DNA from: Mucilaginibacter sp. CSA2-8R
GTDB taxonomy: Bacteria; Bacteroidota; Bacteroidia; Sphingobacteriales; Sphingobacteriaceae
NCBI RefSeq assembly: GCF_038806765.1
Contig: NZ_CP152389.1
Location: forward strand, 3,348,001-3,412,000
Direction of reading: 5' to 3'
Length of the DNA stretch: 64,000 bases
Both the position numbers and the translations under genes were made by a program. This document shows positions 53,566-62,134 of this stretch, piece by piece. Position 1 is the stretch's first letter. Every line of letters begins with the position of its first letter. Under the pieces are notes generated by a model, which searched no databases, was not told where the DNA came from, and saw nothing but the letters and a program-made list of their open reading frames with translations.

Positions 53566-54288
53566 TTAAAGTTTTCTAATATAGATTTTACCATACGTAG
53601 ACTTAAACGCATAGGCCGGTCCTTTGCCTGGTTGGGCCGTTATCGAGTTTAAAAAGTTCTGTTGCTGATGATCAGTCAGCTCCAAATTTAAATTTGAGTA
53701 TATTTTTCCATACACTGTGGTTGCCTTAATTTGCCCGGCACGCGCTTTATCTAACGAGGCATCAATACCGCCGTAAACAGCATCAATAGTAACCGGGGCG
53801 TTAAAATTAGCCAACTCTACCATACCGTAAACCGAACTTATCTCGGTAGGCGTTCCGGCAGGTACTTTCACTTCAATTTTAATATCGATGTCTGTCCCGG
53901 TTGAGTAAGAATTAACGCTGCCAGCTTTACTTTTGTAATCTTTAAACTCAGCTTCGCTTTTAAATACTGTTTTTTTTCCGGCCTCCCAAACCGTGTAGCG
54001 GCGCGGCAGCTTATCCATATCTTTAATACGGCTGCTTATTTGCAGCACACCATTATTATTTTCATCCTGCAGTAAAAAAGCACTGTCGCTTTCGCCATCA
54101 TTGATGCTTACTTTGGCTACGATTGATACTTCTTTCTGGTCCCAGGTGCTTACGCGCACCACCGGATAGTCAAACTTTAACAGTAGCTTCTCTCCTGATT
54201 TTAAAGAATAACTGCGGTTGATGACCGTTTGGGCAATGGTCGCCCCATGCGCCAGCAGCAGGGCCAGCACGGTTAATATTGCTTTCAT
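53566..54288 (-). CDS. Exported DUF4097-like beta-helix protein
   Basis: 240 residues with a signal peptide (ending TIAQ). It opens with YSLKSGEKLLLKFDYPVVRVSTWDQKEV and later has the short right-handed beta repeats of DUF4097/adhesin-like proteins: ISSVYGMVELANF, IDAVYGGIDASL, ATTVYGKIYSNL and FKSTYGKIYIRKL. The recurring xYGxI step marks successive turns. The following upstream gene encodes a related protein, 28 bases away, and both belong to an ECF sigma factor operon. Role unknown; in other bacteria such proteins are often linked to envelope stress regulation. Confidence 0.75.
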   Translation of the reverse strand: MKAILTVLALLLAHGATIAQTVINRSYSLKSGEKLLLKFDYPVVRVSTWDQKEVSIVAKVSINDGESDSAFLLQDENNNGVLQISSRIKDMDKLPRRYTVWEAGKKTVFKSEAEFKDYKSKAGSVNSYSTGTDIDIKIEVKVPAGTPTEISSVYGMVELANFNAPVTIDAVYGGIDASLDKARAGQIKATTVYGKIYSNLNLELTDHQQQNFLNSITAQPGKGPAYAFKSTYGKIYIRKL

Positions 54289-54316
54289 GAAAAATTAATT
54301 TTAGTGATTGATGAGA

Positions 54317-55084
54317 TTACATCGTTTTGCGCAGGTAAACCTTGCCGTAAGTAGAGCTCAGGCTGATGTCGGAACCGCCACCGTTCAGGGTGCCTTCAAT
54401 ATGGCCGGTGTATTCTACCATTTCGTCTTCCGTACGTTTTTTAAGGTCGATTTTCATATCCGAACCGGCAAACACTTTACCATAGGTAGTATTGAGCTTT
54501 AAATTAGCTTTGGTAGCCAATGGTACCGATACGTCTACTGTTGAATATATGGAAGCAATAGTGATCGGACCGGTAACCTTGTCTGTAAAACGGACTTTAA
54601 CTGATGCGTACAGGGTATTAACACTTACCGGACCACTCACCTCATCCAGCTCTACCGCATTGTTTTTAGAGGATATGTCGATTTCTTTTTGGATATTTTT
54701 AAACGTGGCGTTACCCGAATGGTGCAGATCTTGCCAGTTGTAAGAAATAGCCAGACCTTTGGGCACTTTAATAGTTACCTTACCCATGCTTGGGTCAACG
54801 GCGGCAACCTCTAAATCTGTCCCTTTTTCGGTTGTACTGAGGCCGATACCGGTATTATCTTTTAACCCGGAGCCGCTGAGCAGCATCAAACCGGCAGCCC
54901 TTTCATCAGCAAGCTGCTTGCTTTGGCTCGAGAAAATAATTTCTTTACCGTCATAACCCTCTACGCTAACCGAGGGCATTTTGATAACCAGGCGGCCGGT
55001 GCTTTTGGCTATTTTGTATTCCTGGGCATAAGCCTGGCCCGTTAATAACGCTCCGATGAGCAGGACAAATAGTTGCTTTTTCAT
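54317..55084 (-). CDS. Exported DUF4097-like beta-helix protein, second copy
   Basis: 255 residues with a signal peptide (ending AYAQ). It starts IAKSTGRLVIKMPSVSVEGYDGKEIIFSS, the usual DUF4097 opening, then shows beta-turn repeats (ELDEVSGPVSVNTLYASVKV, TIASIYSTVDVSV, LNTTYGKVFAGS, LSSTYGKVYLRKTM). The final strand closely resembles that of the neighbouring gene, so the two are distant paralogues. It lies between the membrane anti-sigma candidate and its paralogue in one operon. Confidence 0.77.
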   Translation of the reverse strand: MKKQLFVLLIGALLTGQAYAQEYKIAKSTGRLVIKMPSVSVEGYDGKEIIFSSQSKQLADERAAGLMLLSGSGLKDNTGIGLSTTEKGTDLEVAAVDPSMGKVTIKVPKGLAISYNWQDLHHSGNATFKNIQKEIDISSKNNAVELDEVSGPVSVNTLYASVKVRFTDKVTGPITIASIYSTVDVSVPLATKANLKLNTTYGKVFAGSDMKIDLKKRTEDEMVEYTGHIEGTLNGGGSDISLSSTYGKVYLRKTM

Positions 55085-55135
55085 GTTGTATACGTTGAGC
55101 TTGAATAATTTATGAAGTTGACTTTTTTAATTTTG

Positions 55136-55990
55136 TTATAAACGGTGCGTGCCTGATGAACCGCGAAGCTCGAAGATGCCGTTATAGGCCGATTCTTTAA
55201 CCGCATCTATCGTGCTGTCTTGCTTAACCAAGGTTTCGAGTTGGTTGAGTATGGCCGACTCGCGCATTTTGGTTAACAGGCTAATCAGCGCAATTTGTAC
55301 CACCGGGTCCTGCTGTTTTTTGAGCGAGCTTACGAGTTGTTTTCTGACGTAGTTTTCGCGGTAAAACTTGGCCAAACCATCCATAGCTGCCAGCCGCACG
55401 TTCGAGTTAGGGTCGCTGTTTAGGGTTTTAACCAGCACATCTACCACATCGCGGCTTACGGCGCTACCACGGTCCATCCGCGAAAGTGCAGCAATACGAC
55501 CAGCCGGCGATTCCGGGTTTTCCAGTTTTGCGAGCAGTACCTGCTTTACCTGCATCCCTCCCGGCTTACGCAATTGCGAACCGACCTGATTTTTCCTAAT
55601 GGCCATATCCTGGTCTACGTCATTAAAGGTGTGAGGTTTAAGCGGTGACTGGTTTTGAGCCAGCATATCGGCGGGGGTATACTTTGTTTTTGTAACAGCC
55701 GTATCGCTAAGATTTTTTGGCGTGTTCTTGGTAAACTCCTGCGGCTTACCCTCCGGTTTTTGTTGCATCTTCCATAAAATAGCCACCGCAGCCATTAACA
55801 CACACGCTGCCGCCAGCCAGCGTATCGCCCTAAACGACACCACGATACCGGTTTTGGGCGCTGGTTTACTTTCTATCACCTCCGGCTGTTTTATCTGCTG
55901 CAAAATGCGGTCCAGCACTGCCGGGTCGGGCATACGGTGATTGAGTTCTTCGCTATGTTTGTCTATAAACTTTTCTAACTTACCTTTCAT
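55136..55990 (-). CDS. Membrane-anchored HEAT-repeat protein, probable anti-sigma factor
   Basis: 284 residues. A cytoplasmic segment (1-55) with HSEELNHRMPDPAVLDRILQQI is followed by one membrane helix at about 56-73 and a periplasmic part. From about 150 this contains HEAT-like helical repeats (AGRIAALSRMDRG, SNVRLAAMDGLAKFY, PVVQIALISLLTKM, DAVKESAYNGIFELRG). The gene overlaps the ECF sigma gene by 11 bases, the usual arrangement for an anti-sigma factor, although the N-terminus lacks the zinc-binding HxxxCxxC motif. HEAT repeats as the sensing part are unusual and could receive protein signals in the periplasm. Confidence 0.77.
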   Translation of the reverse strand: MKGKLEKFIDKHSEELNHRMPDPAVLDRILQQIKQPEVIESKPAPKTGIVVSFRAIRWLAAACVLMAAVAILWKMQQKPEGKPQEFTKNTPKNLSDTAVTKTKYTPADMLAQNQSPLKPHTFNDVDQDMAIRKNQVGSQLRKPGGMQVKQVLLAKLENPESPAGRIAALSRMDRGSAVSRDVVDVLVKTLNSDPNSNVRLAAMDGLAKFYRENYVRKQLVSSLKKQQDPVVQIALISLLTKMRESAILNQLETLVKQDSTIDAVKESAYNGIFELRGSSGTHRL

Positions 55991-56522
55991 ACAATCCCTC
56001 CTTTAACATATCCAGTATTTTGGTCCTGGCCCTTAAATATTGCACCCGTGCCGTGCTGGCCGCCATGCCCAGCAGTTCGGCAATTTCAACCAACGGAATG
56101 TGCTCTACCGCATGCAGCTGAAACACCGTGCGGTAACCTAAAGGCAACCCGGCGATGGCCTGGCTAACCCGGCTCATGGTGTACTTAAAATCCTCTTCGT
56201 CAACCGTGGCTTCCTCTGGCATTACCGTATGGTCGGTATCCAGTTCGGTAAGCTGCAACCGCCTGCGGCGTAATGAGCTGATGGCTTTGTTAATACCAAT
56301 CCGCTTTACCCAGGGGCCAAAGCGTTCGGCATCCTGCAGTTTGCCAATGGCGTGGTAGGCTTCCACAAAAGTTTCCTGCAACAAATCCTCTGCCTCGCCG
56401 GTATGATCTACGTACCGGCAAATGGCATTGTACACATTACGGGCATGCTGCTCATATAGCCGGGTATAGGCATGGGTATCCCCCTGTTGGCACCTGGCTA
56501 TCAAATTTTGCGGCGTACTCAT
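55980..56522 (-). CDS. ECF RNA polymerase sigma factor
   Basis: 180 residues. Region 2 (about 8-75) contains LYEQHARNVYNAICRY and EAEDLLQETFVEAYHAIGKLQ; region 4 (about 115-170) contains LPLGYRTVFQLHAVEHIPLVEIAELLGMAASTARVQYLRAR, a typical helix-turn-helix. It heads a four-gene minus-strand operon with the HEAT-repeat membrane protein (11-base overlap) and two DUF4097-like genes. It differs from the FecI-like factor at 2892, which is linked to SusC/D. The operon probably responds to an envelope signal and is likely autoregulated. Confidence 0.92.
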   Translation of the reverse strand: MSTPQNLIARCQQGDTHAYTRLYEQHARNVYNAICRYVDHTGEAEDLLQETFVEAYHAIGKLQDAERFGPWVKRIGINKAISSLRRRRLQLTELDTDHTVMPEEATVDEEDFKYTMSRVSQAIAGLPLGYRTVFQLHAVEHIPLVEIAELLGMAASTARVQYLRARTKILDMLKEGLYER

Positions 56523-56724
56523 GTGTTTTCTAATACCTTTTTTCTGGTCAGCTAATATACTGTCGCATTAAATGCCTAAACGTTTCATCAATCGTTACAG
56601 AATTTTTATTTTTTTTAATGGTTTCTTCGTTGGCTTCTCGATGGTCATCTAAAAGAATTAGTTAGCAGGTGATGATACTGCAAACTATTTCATCAAGCAA
56701 TTATGATATTGAAGCGCTGAAACA

Positions 56725-56758
56725 ATAAAAAACCCTCCATACATCTGCAGGAGGGTTT
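56725..56758 (-). terminator. Terminator of the RNA-repair operon
   Basis: AAACCCTCC (56730-56738) pairs with GGAGGGTTT (56750-56758) in a perfect 9-base stem. On the minus strand it is followed by TTTATTG. It lies 8 bases after the HD-Pnk stop at 56767. Confidence 0.88.
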
Positions 56759-56766
56759 TAATGAGA

Positions 56767-57873
56767 TTATTGAACTACATACTCAACGGTATGCGCTTCC
56801 CAAGGTGCAGGAATTTCGAGCTTGTCAATCATCCTTTCTACCACTATGCTTGGAACTACCGCCTCGCGGCTACTGTTTTGTTGCAGCAACTGCGCGTAAG
56901 GCACTTCGATGTAAATGATTTTCACCTTCATTTTGTACGTCATAAACAGCTCTGTTAGCTGCATCCGCATCTGGCGGGTAATGTTGGTGGCGTTCCAAAC
57001 GAAGGGCTGCTTTTTGCGCAGGTAAGTACGGGCCAGTTCTTTCGCTTCCTGGACAACCCGGCCATTGCCCGATTTATCTGTTGGGGCAATGCCTTTTTGC
57101 AGCCGGATATCATCTAACGAAACCACAGGCATGTTGCGGTAATGCCGCCAAACGTAATTGTCCTTTCCGGCGCCCGGCAGTCCGCTCATCAGTATCACCT
57201 CTGCCTTATGCTCTTTAAAAGGAACGTAATCAGGATAACTTTCCTCGTGTTGCAGGTAATACACTTTGGCCTCTTCGGTAGCAAATGCTCGTGCTGTGCC
57301 CCAGCATTGCTGCTCCTGGCAGAGGGCTTCAAAGCAGTCAATTTTATACAACATTTCGGCCTTATCAGCGCAGGTACGGCCCAGCACATCGGCACGGGCC
57401 AGCAGCGCCAGCCAAGCCGTATTTACTTCCATACCGGCCGTAATTGCGGCTTTAACCGGGTCGGGCTTATCAAACACCCAAAGCGGCAAGCCATGGTACC
57501 GTACCAGGCCAACCACCTGCTCCCTGATGGCAAAAGGCGCAGGCACCTCCCGGTAAAGTATCTGCCTTGCGGTTAAAGCGCCTTTTTTGGCATGCCCTTT
57601 AGAAGTGATGCGACCATCGGCTTCGGTAACGGTAGTGCTGTACTTTTCTACATCATGCAATAAAGCAGCAGTCCACAAAATCTCCTTTTGCTGCGGTGCT
57701 AATGCCTGGTAAGCAGGCTGTGCAATCAGCGCATCAAGCACCATACGGATATGTATTGCCACATTGCCCTCGGCGTGGTAAACAGGGTCCTGCGGTACAT
57801 CGTTCATCCGTTTCACCCAGTCAAACCGGTTTTCTAAATAAGCCCAGTGTTTGTTATCGCTAAACTGCCACAT
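56767..57873 (-). CDS. HD-Pnk: HD phosphoesterase fused to 5'-OH polynucleotide kinase
   Basis: 368 residues from the ATG at 57873, which has a GGAGGT ribosome binding site; an ATG five codons upstream is less well placed. The N-terminal HD domain (about 30-170) has H41 in VAIHIRMV, LLHDVEKYS (H73-D74), GHAKKGAL and VRYHGLP. The C-terminal P-loop kinase (about 222-368) has GLPGAGKD at 231-238, VSLDDIR near 252 with the likely general base Asp, and NATNITRQMR (lid Arg). The same two-domain order is known from HD-Pnk of Runella slithyformis (Bacteroidota), which removes 2',3'-cyclic phosphate and phosphorylates 5'-OH ends. The upstream gene, overlapping by 14 bases, is an RNA ligase, so the pair can heal and seal broken RNA. 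Confidence 0.9.
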   Translation of the reverse strand: MWQFSDNKHWAYLENRFDWVKRMNDVPQDPVYHAEGNVAIHIRMVLDALIAQPAYQALAPQQKEILWTAALLHDVEKYSTTVTEADGRITSKGHAKKGALTARQILYREVPAPFAIREQVVGLVRYHGLPLWVFDKPDPVKAAITAGMEVNTAWLALLARADVLGRTCADKAEMLYKIDCFEALCQEQQCWGTARAFATEEAKVYYLQHEESYPDYVPFKEHKAEVILMSGLPGAGKDNYVWRHYRNMPVVSLDDIRLQKGIAPTDKSGNGRVVQEAKELARTYLRKKQPFVWNATNITRQMRMQLTELFMTYKMKVKIIYIEVPYAQLLQQNSSREAVVPSIVVERMIDKLEIPAPWEAHTVEYVVQ

Positions 57874-58567
57874 GGTTACCTCCCTCATTCAGTAATTTGG
57901 CCCGGCGCCAGTTGCGCGTCCAGTGCTCATCGGTTTTAATGTGCCCTTTGCGCACGTATTTAAATACATTGTGCGAAAACTCATCAATACTATAGCCATC
58001 CGCATTGCGGGTAACTATACCTTCCATCGTTACCGGCTCGCTGGTAAAAGCGTCGTGAGGCTGCAAAAGTCCGGGGCCCGAGGCCATATCCTTTACGTTT
58101 TTTTCAAACGTCAGGCAATCAGCCGGTGTACTTGTTATTTTCAGCACCGGCACAGTTGGCAAATTGAGCATTGCAGCGTAAAATCGGGTTTCATCCCAAC
58201 TTAGCCAGCGATTGTGCTCGCGTATGGCAAATACATAAAAGTGATTTTGCAGGTGCCGGTACTCGATGGAATGTACTGCATATAAATTCTCCAGAAATAT
58301 TTCCAGCGAACCTAAATCGTGCTTTACCAGTTGCCAAAAACGGCGTAAACTTTCTGTCCAGGGCGATACGGTAGGTGCCGCGTGCGAACGGGCAAATACG
58401 CCGTACCTGTTCAGGCAGTTGTTTTCGCCATCCAGTTTTTCGGTATGTATAAGGGTCGAAATCTTTTGCAGATGCGCCCAGTAGTCGTGCTGTATCCTGT
58501 CATCGCTGGTAGTGCCCGGCGAAAACGGATAATGGTACGTACGACCATATTTTTGAGAAATAGCCAT
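57860..58567 (-). CDS. ATP-dependent RNA ligase (nucleotidyltransferase superfamily)
   Basis: 235 residues. Motif I is TEKLDGENN with the likely adenylated K44 in KLDG; a motif III-like segment FYVFAIR lies at about 110-116; motif IV is MEGIVTRNA with E182; motif V is FKYVRKGHIK (K203, K207). The spacing fits a small RNA ligase of the Rnl type that has the catalytic domain only. The enzyme would join 5'-phosphate and 3'-OH RNA ends prepared by the HD-Pnk encoded next. The 165-base gap to the vWA gene upstream means it may be transcribed with the AAA/vWA genes or from its own promoter. Confidence 0.88.
   Translation of the reverse strand: MAISQKYGRTYHYPFSPGTTSDDRIQHDYWAHLQKISTLIHTEKLDGENNCLNRYGVFARSHAAPTVSPWTESLRRFWQLVKHDLGSLEIFLENLYAVHSIEYRHLQNHFYVFAIREHNRWLSWDETRFYAAMLNLPTVPVLKITSTPADCLTFEKNVKDMASGPGLLQPHDAFTSEPVTMEGIVTRNADGYSIDEFSHNVFKYVRKGHIKTDEHWTRNWRRAKLLNEGGNHVAV
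57878..57883 (-). promoter_or_regulatory. Strong Shine-Dalgarno site deciding the HD-Pnk start
   Basis: GGAGGT (57883-57878 on the minus strand) stands 4 bases before the ATG at 57873 and lies inside the 3' end of the RNA ligase gene. Such strong sites are uncommon in Bacteroidota. It favours ATG 57873 over the ATG at 57888 and suggests re-initiation coupled to ligase translation. Confidence 0.7.
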
Positions 58568-58732
58568 GTTGTCGTCATTAAAAAATAGAAATAAGAATTG
58601 CCTTTCCTCTCCATCGGGATGCGGAGAAGATTACTAATAATTAGTATGTGCAGGCAATTACATGACGCAAGACTTTAAAACGATTTGTTGCTGCAAATGT
58701 AGTGATTAAACCGCTAAAGCACTGTTAACTAA

Positions 58733-59878
58733 CTATTTTTTAATGACCAGTTCTTCTTTGGCAGCCCATAAGGCGATATCCTGCTTGGTTAAAGCTGCGG
58801 CCATCAGGTTAGGAAACTTGTCGGGCGTGCAGGCAAAAACAGGTACCCCTAAATCCGCCAGAAACTGTGCGTTACGGTGGTCGTACGACGGTGCGCCATC
58901 ATCATTTAAGGCCAGTAGTACCACCAGCTGCACGCCGGATGTAACCAGCTCAACCATACGCTTACGCATCTCGGCCACATTGCCGCCCTCGTACAAATCG
59001 GTTATCAGCACCATCACGGTATCGGCCGGACGGGTTACAATTTGCTGGCAGTAGGTTAAGGCGGCGTTAATGTCGGTACCGCCGCCTAACTGGACACCAA
59101 AAAGCAAATCTACCGGGTCGGATAAATCATCGGTCAAATCGGCCACGGCTGTATCAAACACCACCATTTTGGTTTTTACAGCGGGGATAGACGCCATTAC
59201 GCTGCCAAATATGCCCGAGTATACCACTGACGAGCCCATCGACCCGCTTTGGTCGAGGCATAAAATTACATCCTTGAGCGACGACCGCTTACGGCCATAA
59301 CCCAGCCGCGTTTCGGGAATGACGGTTTTGTATTCGGGCTGATAGTGTTTCAGGTTTTTTAAGATAGTGGCTCCCCAGTTAATTTCGTTATGGCGCGGCC
59401 GCGTATTGCGGACGCTGCGGTTTAAGCTGCCGGTGATGGCTTGCCGGGTAGGCTCTGCCAGTTTTTTCATCAACTCATCTACCACACGGCGCACTACTTG
59501 CCGTGCAGTATCTTTGGTTTTGTCAGGGATTACACGGCTCAAAGTCATGAGCGTGGCTACCAGGTGCACATCGGGCTCTACGGTTTCAAGCATCTCTTTT
59601 TCAAACAGCATCTGGGTAAGGTTGAGCCGCTTTAAAGCATCCTGTTGCATCACCTGCACCACGCTCGATGGGAAAAACGTTCGTATATCGCCAAGCCAGC
59701 GGCTTACATTGGGTGATGATGCGCCTAAGCCACCCTGGCGGTCGTTATCATACAAAGCCTCCAGCGTACGGTCAACTTTGATATCAGCCTCAGTTAGTTC
59801 GTGTTGTGTACCTTCCTGCTGATGGCCGCCCAGTATGAGGCGCCATTTGCGCAGGTGGTGTGATTCGGTTTCTGCCAT
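58733..59878 (-). CDS. vWA domain protein, YehP-like
   Basis: 381 residues, cytosolic. The N-terminal ~195 residues are helical and contain SSPNVSRWLGDIRTFFPSSVVQVMQQDA. The vWA domain (about 203-375) has an intact MIDAS: D209-Q-S-G-S213 in LCLDQSGSMGSS, the Thr in GGGTDINAAL and the Asp in VLITDLYEGG. Size and order match E. coli YehP (from memory about 378 residues), which is encoded beside YehL and YehM. It is separated by only 6 bases from the DUF5682 gene. By analogy with other MoxR-vWA pairs it would select or hold substrates for the AAA+ ATPase. Confidence 0.88.
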   Translation of the reverse strand: MAETESHHLRKWRLILGGHQQEGTQHELTEADIKVDRTLEALYDNDRQGGLGASSPNVSRWLGDIRTFFPSSVVQVMQQDALKRLNLTQMLFEKEMLETVEPDVHLVATLMTLSRVIPDKTKDTARQVVRRVVDELMKKLAEPTRQAITGSLNRSVRNTRPRHNEINWGATILKNLKHYQPEYKTVIPETRLGYGRKRSSLKDVILCLDQSGSMGSSVVYSGIFGSVMASIPAVKTKMVVFDTAVADLTDDLSDPVDLLFGVQLGGGTDINAALTYCQQIVTRPADTVMVLITDLYEGGNVAEMRKRMVELVTSGVQLVVLLALNDDGAPSYDHRNAQFLADLGVPVFACTPDKFPNLMAAALTKQDIALWAAKEELVIKK

Positions 59879-59884
59879 TGTGGT

Positions 59885-62122
59885 TTACAGTTTAATCCCT
59901 AAAAGTTCCATAATTACGGGTATGCCCATTTTGGCCCTGTCGGCATCAAAGCCTGCTCCTGCCAAGGCCTGCTGCTGATTGCCACCACCCGAACGGGCCT
60001 TCTCCCCAAGCTTACGCCGCTCGGGTGCCGAAAAATTGGCAAAAGTGCGCCGTAACAGGGGCAGCACCTGCATAAAGGCATCTTCATTTAAGTTTGACAC
60101 CCAGCTATCAATCAGCTGCCATAGGTTTTGATCGAGCAGCAGCAAGGTGCCGCTGCCCCGTAAAAACCCCTCAAGCCATGCAGCCGCTGTTGCCGGGGCC
60201 GCAGCAGACGACATTGCGTAGCTAAAATGCTGTACCAATTCTTCAGTCAACAGTTCCTTGCTGTCGTGCAATAAGCGGGTGCTGTAACCACCAATGACCG
60301 GCGATGTATTTTTATTATCAACCAATATATGCAGCACCTGTTGCCATTGTGCTATCAGCTCGGTCTGCTGCAGCAAATTCAGTCCGTCGTTTAATTGGTA
60401 AAACAGCTCGAGCAGGCGGTTGGCGGCATCTTCATCAATAGCCACACAAGCACTGGGCAAACTAACGCAAATACGGGTAACCATACTGCCTATAATGCCC
60501 TGCACCATGGCCGCATCCGTTTTACGCACGTTGCCGTAACGGGCTACGATGATGAGGTTGGGTATTACCTCCATCAGTTCCATCACATCTGCCGATGCTG
60601 CCGCCAGGTTGTTTAAACGCTCAATCAACTCGTCGATGGAATCAGGCAGTTCTGCCGGGATGGCTTGCTCGAGCAAACGGCTTACAGCTTTTAAATCAGT
60701 AGCTGCACGACCGGAGTTTAATACGCTGTTGCCAGCAGCCTCGGCCACAGTGTTGCCCAAGTTACCGCGTTCTACAATTTCTACCGAAAAACCAGGGTCC
60801 CATTGCAGGCGCCATTGTTCTTTAAAAGTGCCTTTGCCCGAGGTATGCTGCGGTTTACCCCAGTGAATACCCAGCAGGTGCAGGCGGTGCAAAAATACAC
60901 TGCGTTCCAGGTCGGTATCCTTGCGCAGGTCGAGCGTGTAATCTTTAAAATCGGCCGTGGCTGGCAGCCTCAGTTTCTTTTGATGCTTTTCGATGTCCAG
61001 CTGCAGGGGCGGTTTGGGTATATCGGTGGGCACTTCACCAATTTGGTTACCTACAATTAGCTCCTCATGTACCAGTTTAAGCAAGATGCTTTCGCCGTTG
61101 CAAAGCACTGTCAGTGTGGCCTCGTTCAGTTCTTCTAAACCGGCTTTAGGCAAACCACGCAGCGCAGCCAGCGAGCCAGCCAACCTTACGGCCTCAATAA
61201 TATGCGCTACCGAAGTATCCATTTGCTGTTTCCGGAACAGCTGCGCTACACCAGCCAGCCACAAAGTGCCATCGTCATGCGGATGATGCCACACGTGATT
61301 ATACCAACCCGGCGAGTTGATGCCTGCACCATAACCGCTGTAAAAGCTTAATCGGTTAAACGTCCAGGGTATCCAGGTGCATTCGGTTTTGGTTTTAGGC
61401 AAACCTTTCAGCAACTCGTTATCTTCTTTTTGCGATACTTTGGCCTTTAGTGCCGGTACATGCCATGCCCCGCAAATAACCGCAATGGTATGAAACATCT
61501 CTTTTTCGGCCTGGCGGATGGTGCGGCGCATGTAGGCCTCACGCAGTTGCTCCAGCCGCTCATTTTTTTGCGGCAGATTTTCGCGCAGGGCCTGCATGGC
61601 TTCGGTAACGGCATCAAATACCTCATCGTTATTGAGGCGATACTCAAAGGTATGCTCCCACCAGTTTTCGCTGTCGGTAAAGCCGGCAGCATGTGCCAGA
61701 TAACTGATCGGATTTCTACGAATATCTTCAACAGCAATCGCTTCCTCACTGATGGTTGCCAGTTCTTCGGCAGGCGCTTCTGGTGGTAAGGGAGGCTGCT
61801 TTTCAATCAGCATCTGGTTGCCCGCCGGCAAATCCATAAAACGTACATGGATTTGATGCGTACGGGCATACAAAATGGCCTGCCACTCGGGTGAAAAATC
61901 GGCGAAAGGATAAAACACGGAATGCTGCGGGGCGTCGGGCTGATAGCACAACAAGGCCACCGGCGGCTTTAATCCCTCGTTACCTACCCATTGCAACATT
62001 GCATCAGCCTCGGGCGGACCCTCCACCAATACAATGTCGGGCTTAACATTTTCGAGAAAAGCCTTGACGTTGCGGGCCGAACCCGGACCATGATGCCGTA
62101 TACCTAAAATATGAACTGCCAT
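59885..62122 (-). CDS. DUF5682 family protein, YehM-like
   Basis: 745 residues, cytosolic. The N-terminus MAVHILGIRHHGPGSARNVKAF followed by PDIVLVEGPPEADAM is the signature of DUF5682 and recalls the TraB/EreA-like fold. A later segment has EKEMFHTIAVICGAWHVPAL (about 220), again a TraB-like feature with His. The rest (about 300-745) is helical, and the C-terminus ends near PVIMELLGIKL. The length agrees with E. coli YehM. No enzymatic activity is known to me; the His/Glu residues in HHGPG, VEGPP and GAWH could form an active site. It lies 12 bases after the AAA gene and 6 before the vWA gene. Confidence 0.85.
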   Translation of the reverse strand: MAVHILGIRHHGPGSARNVKAFLENVKPDIVLVEGPPEADAMLQWVGNEGLKPPVALLCYQPDAPQHSVFYPFADFSPEWQAILYARTHQIHVRFMDLPAGNQMLIEKQPPLPPEAPAEELATISEEAIAVEDIRRNPISYLAHAAGFTDSENWWEHTFEYRLNNDEVFDAVTEAMQALRENLPQKNERLEQLREAYMRRTIRQAEKEMFHTIAVICGAWHVPALKAKVSQKEDNELLKGLPKTKTECTWIPWTFNRLSFYSGYGAGINSPGWYNHVWHHPHDDGTLWLAGVAQLFRKQQMDTSVAHIIEAVRLAGSLAALRGLPKAGLEELNEATLTVLCNGESILLKLVHEELIVGNQIGEVPTDIPKPPLQLDIEKHQKKLRLPATADFKDYTLDLRKDTDLERSVFLHRLHLLGIHWGKPQHTSGKGTFKEQWRLQWDPGFSVEIVERGNLGNTVAEAAGNSVLNSGRAATDLKAVSRLLEQAIPAELPDSIDELIERLNNLAAASADVMELMEVIPNLIIVARYGNVRKTDAAMVQGIIGSMVTRICVSLPSACVAIDEDAANRLLELFYQLNDGLNLLQQTELIAQWQQVLHILVDNKNTSPVIGGYSTRLLHDSKELLTEELVQHFSYAMSSAAAPATAAAWLEGFLRGSGTLLLLDQNLWQLIDSWVSNLNEDAFMQVLPLLRRTFANFSAPERRKLGEKARSGGGNQQQALAGAGFDADRAKMGIPVIMELLGIKL

Positions 62123-62134
62123 GCTTACTGCTGA

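Noticed and set aside
58694..58701. TACATTTG (minus strand), a match to the -7 promoter element before the RNA ligase gene
   Set aside because: No TTTG is found 19-21 bases upstream of it, so it was not listed as a promoter; a separate ligase promoter remains possible.
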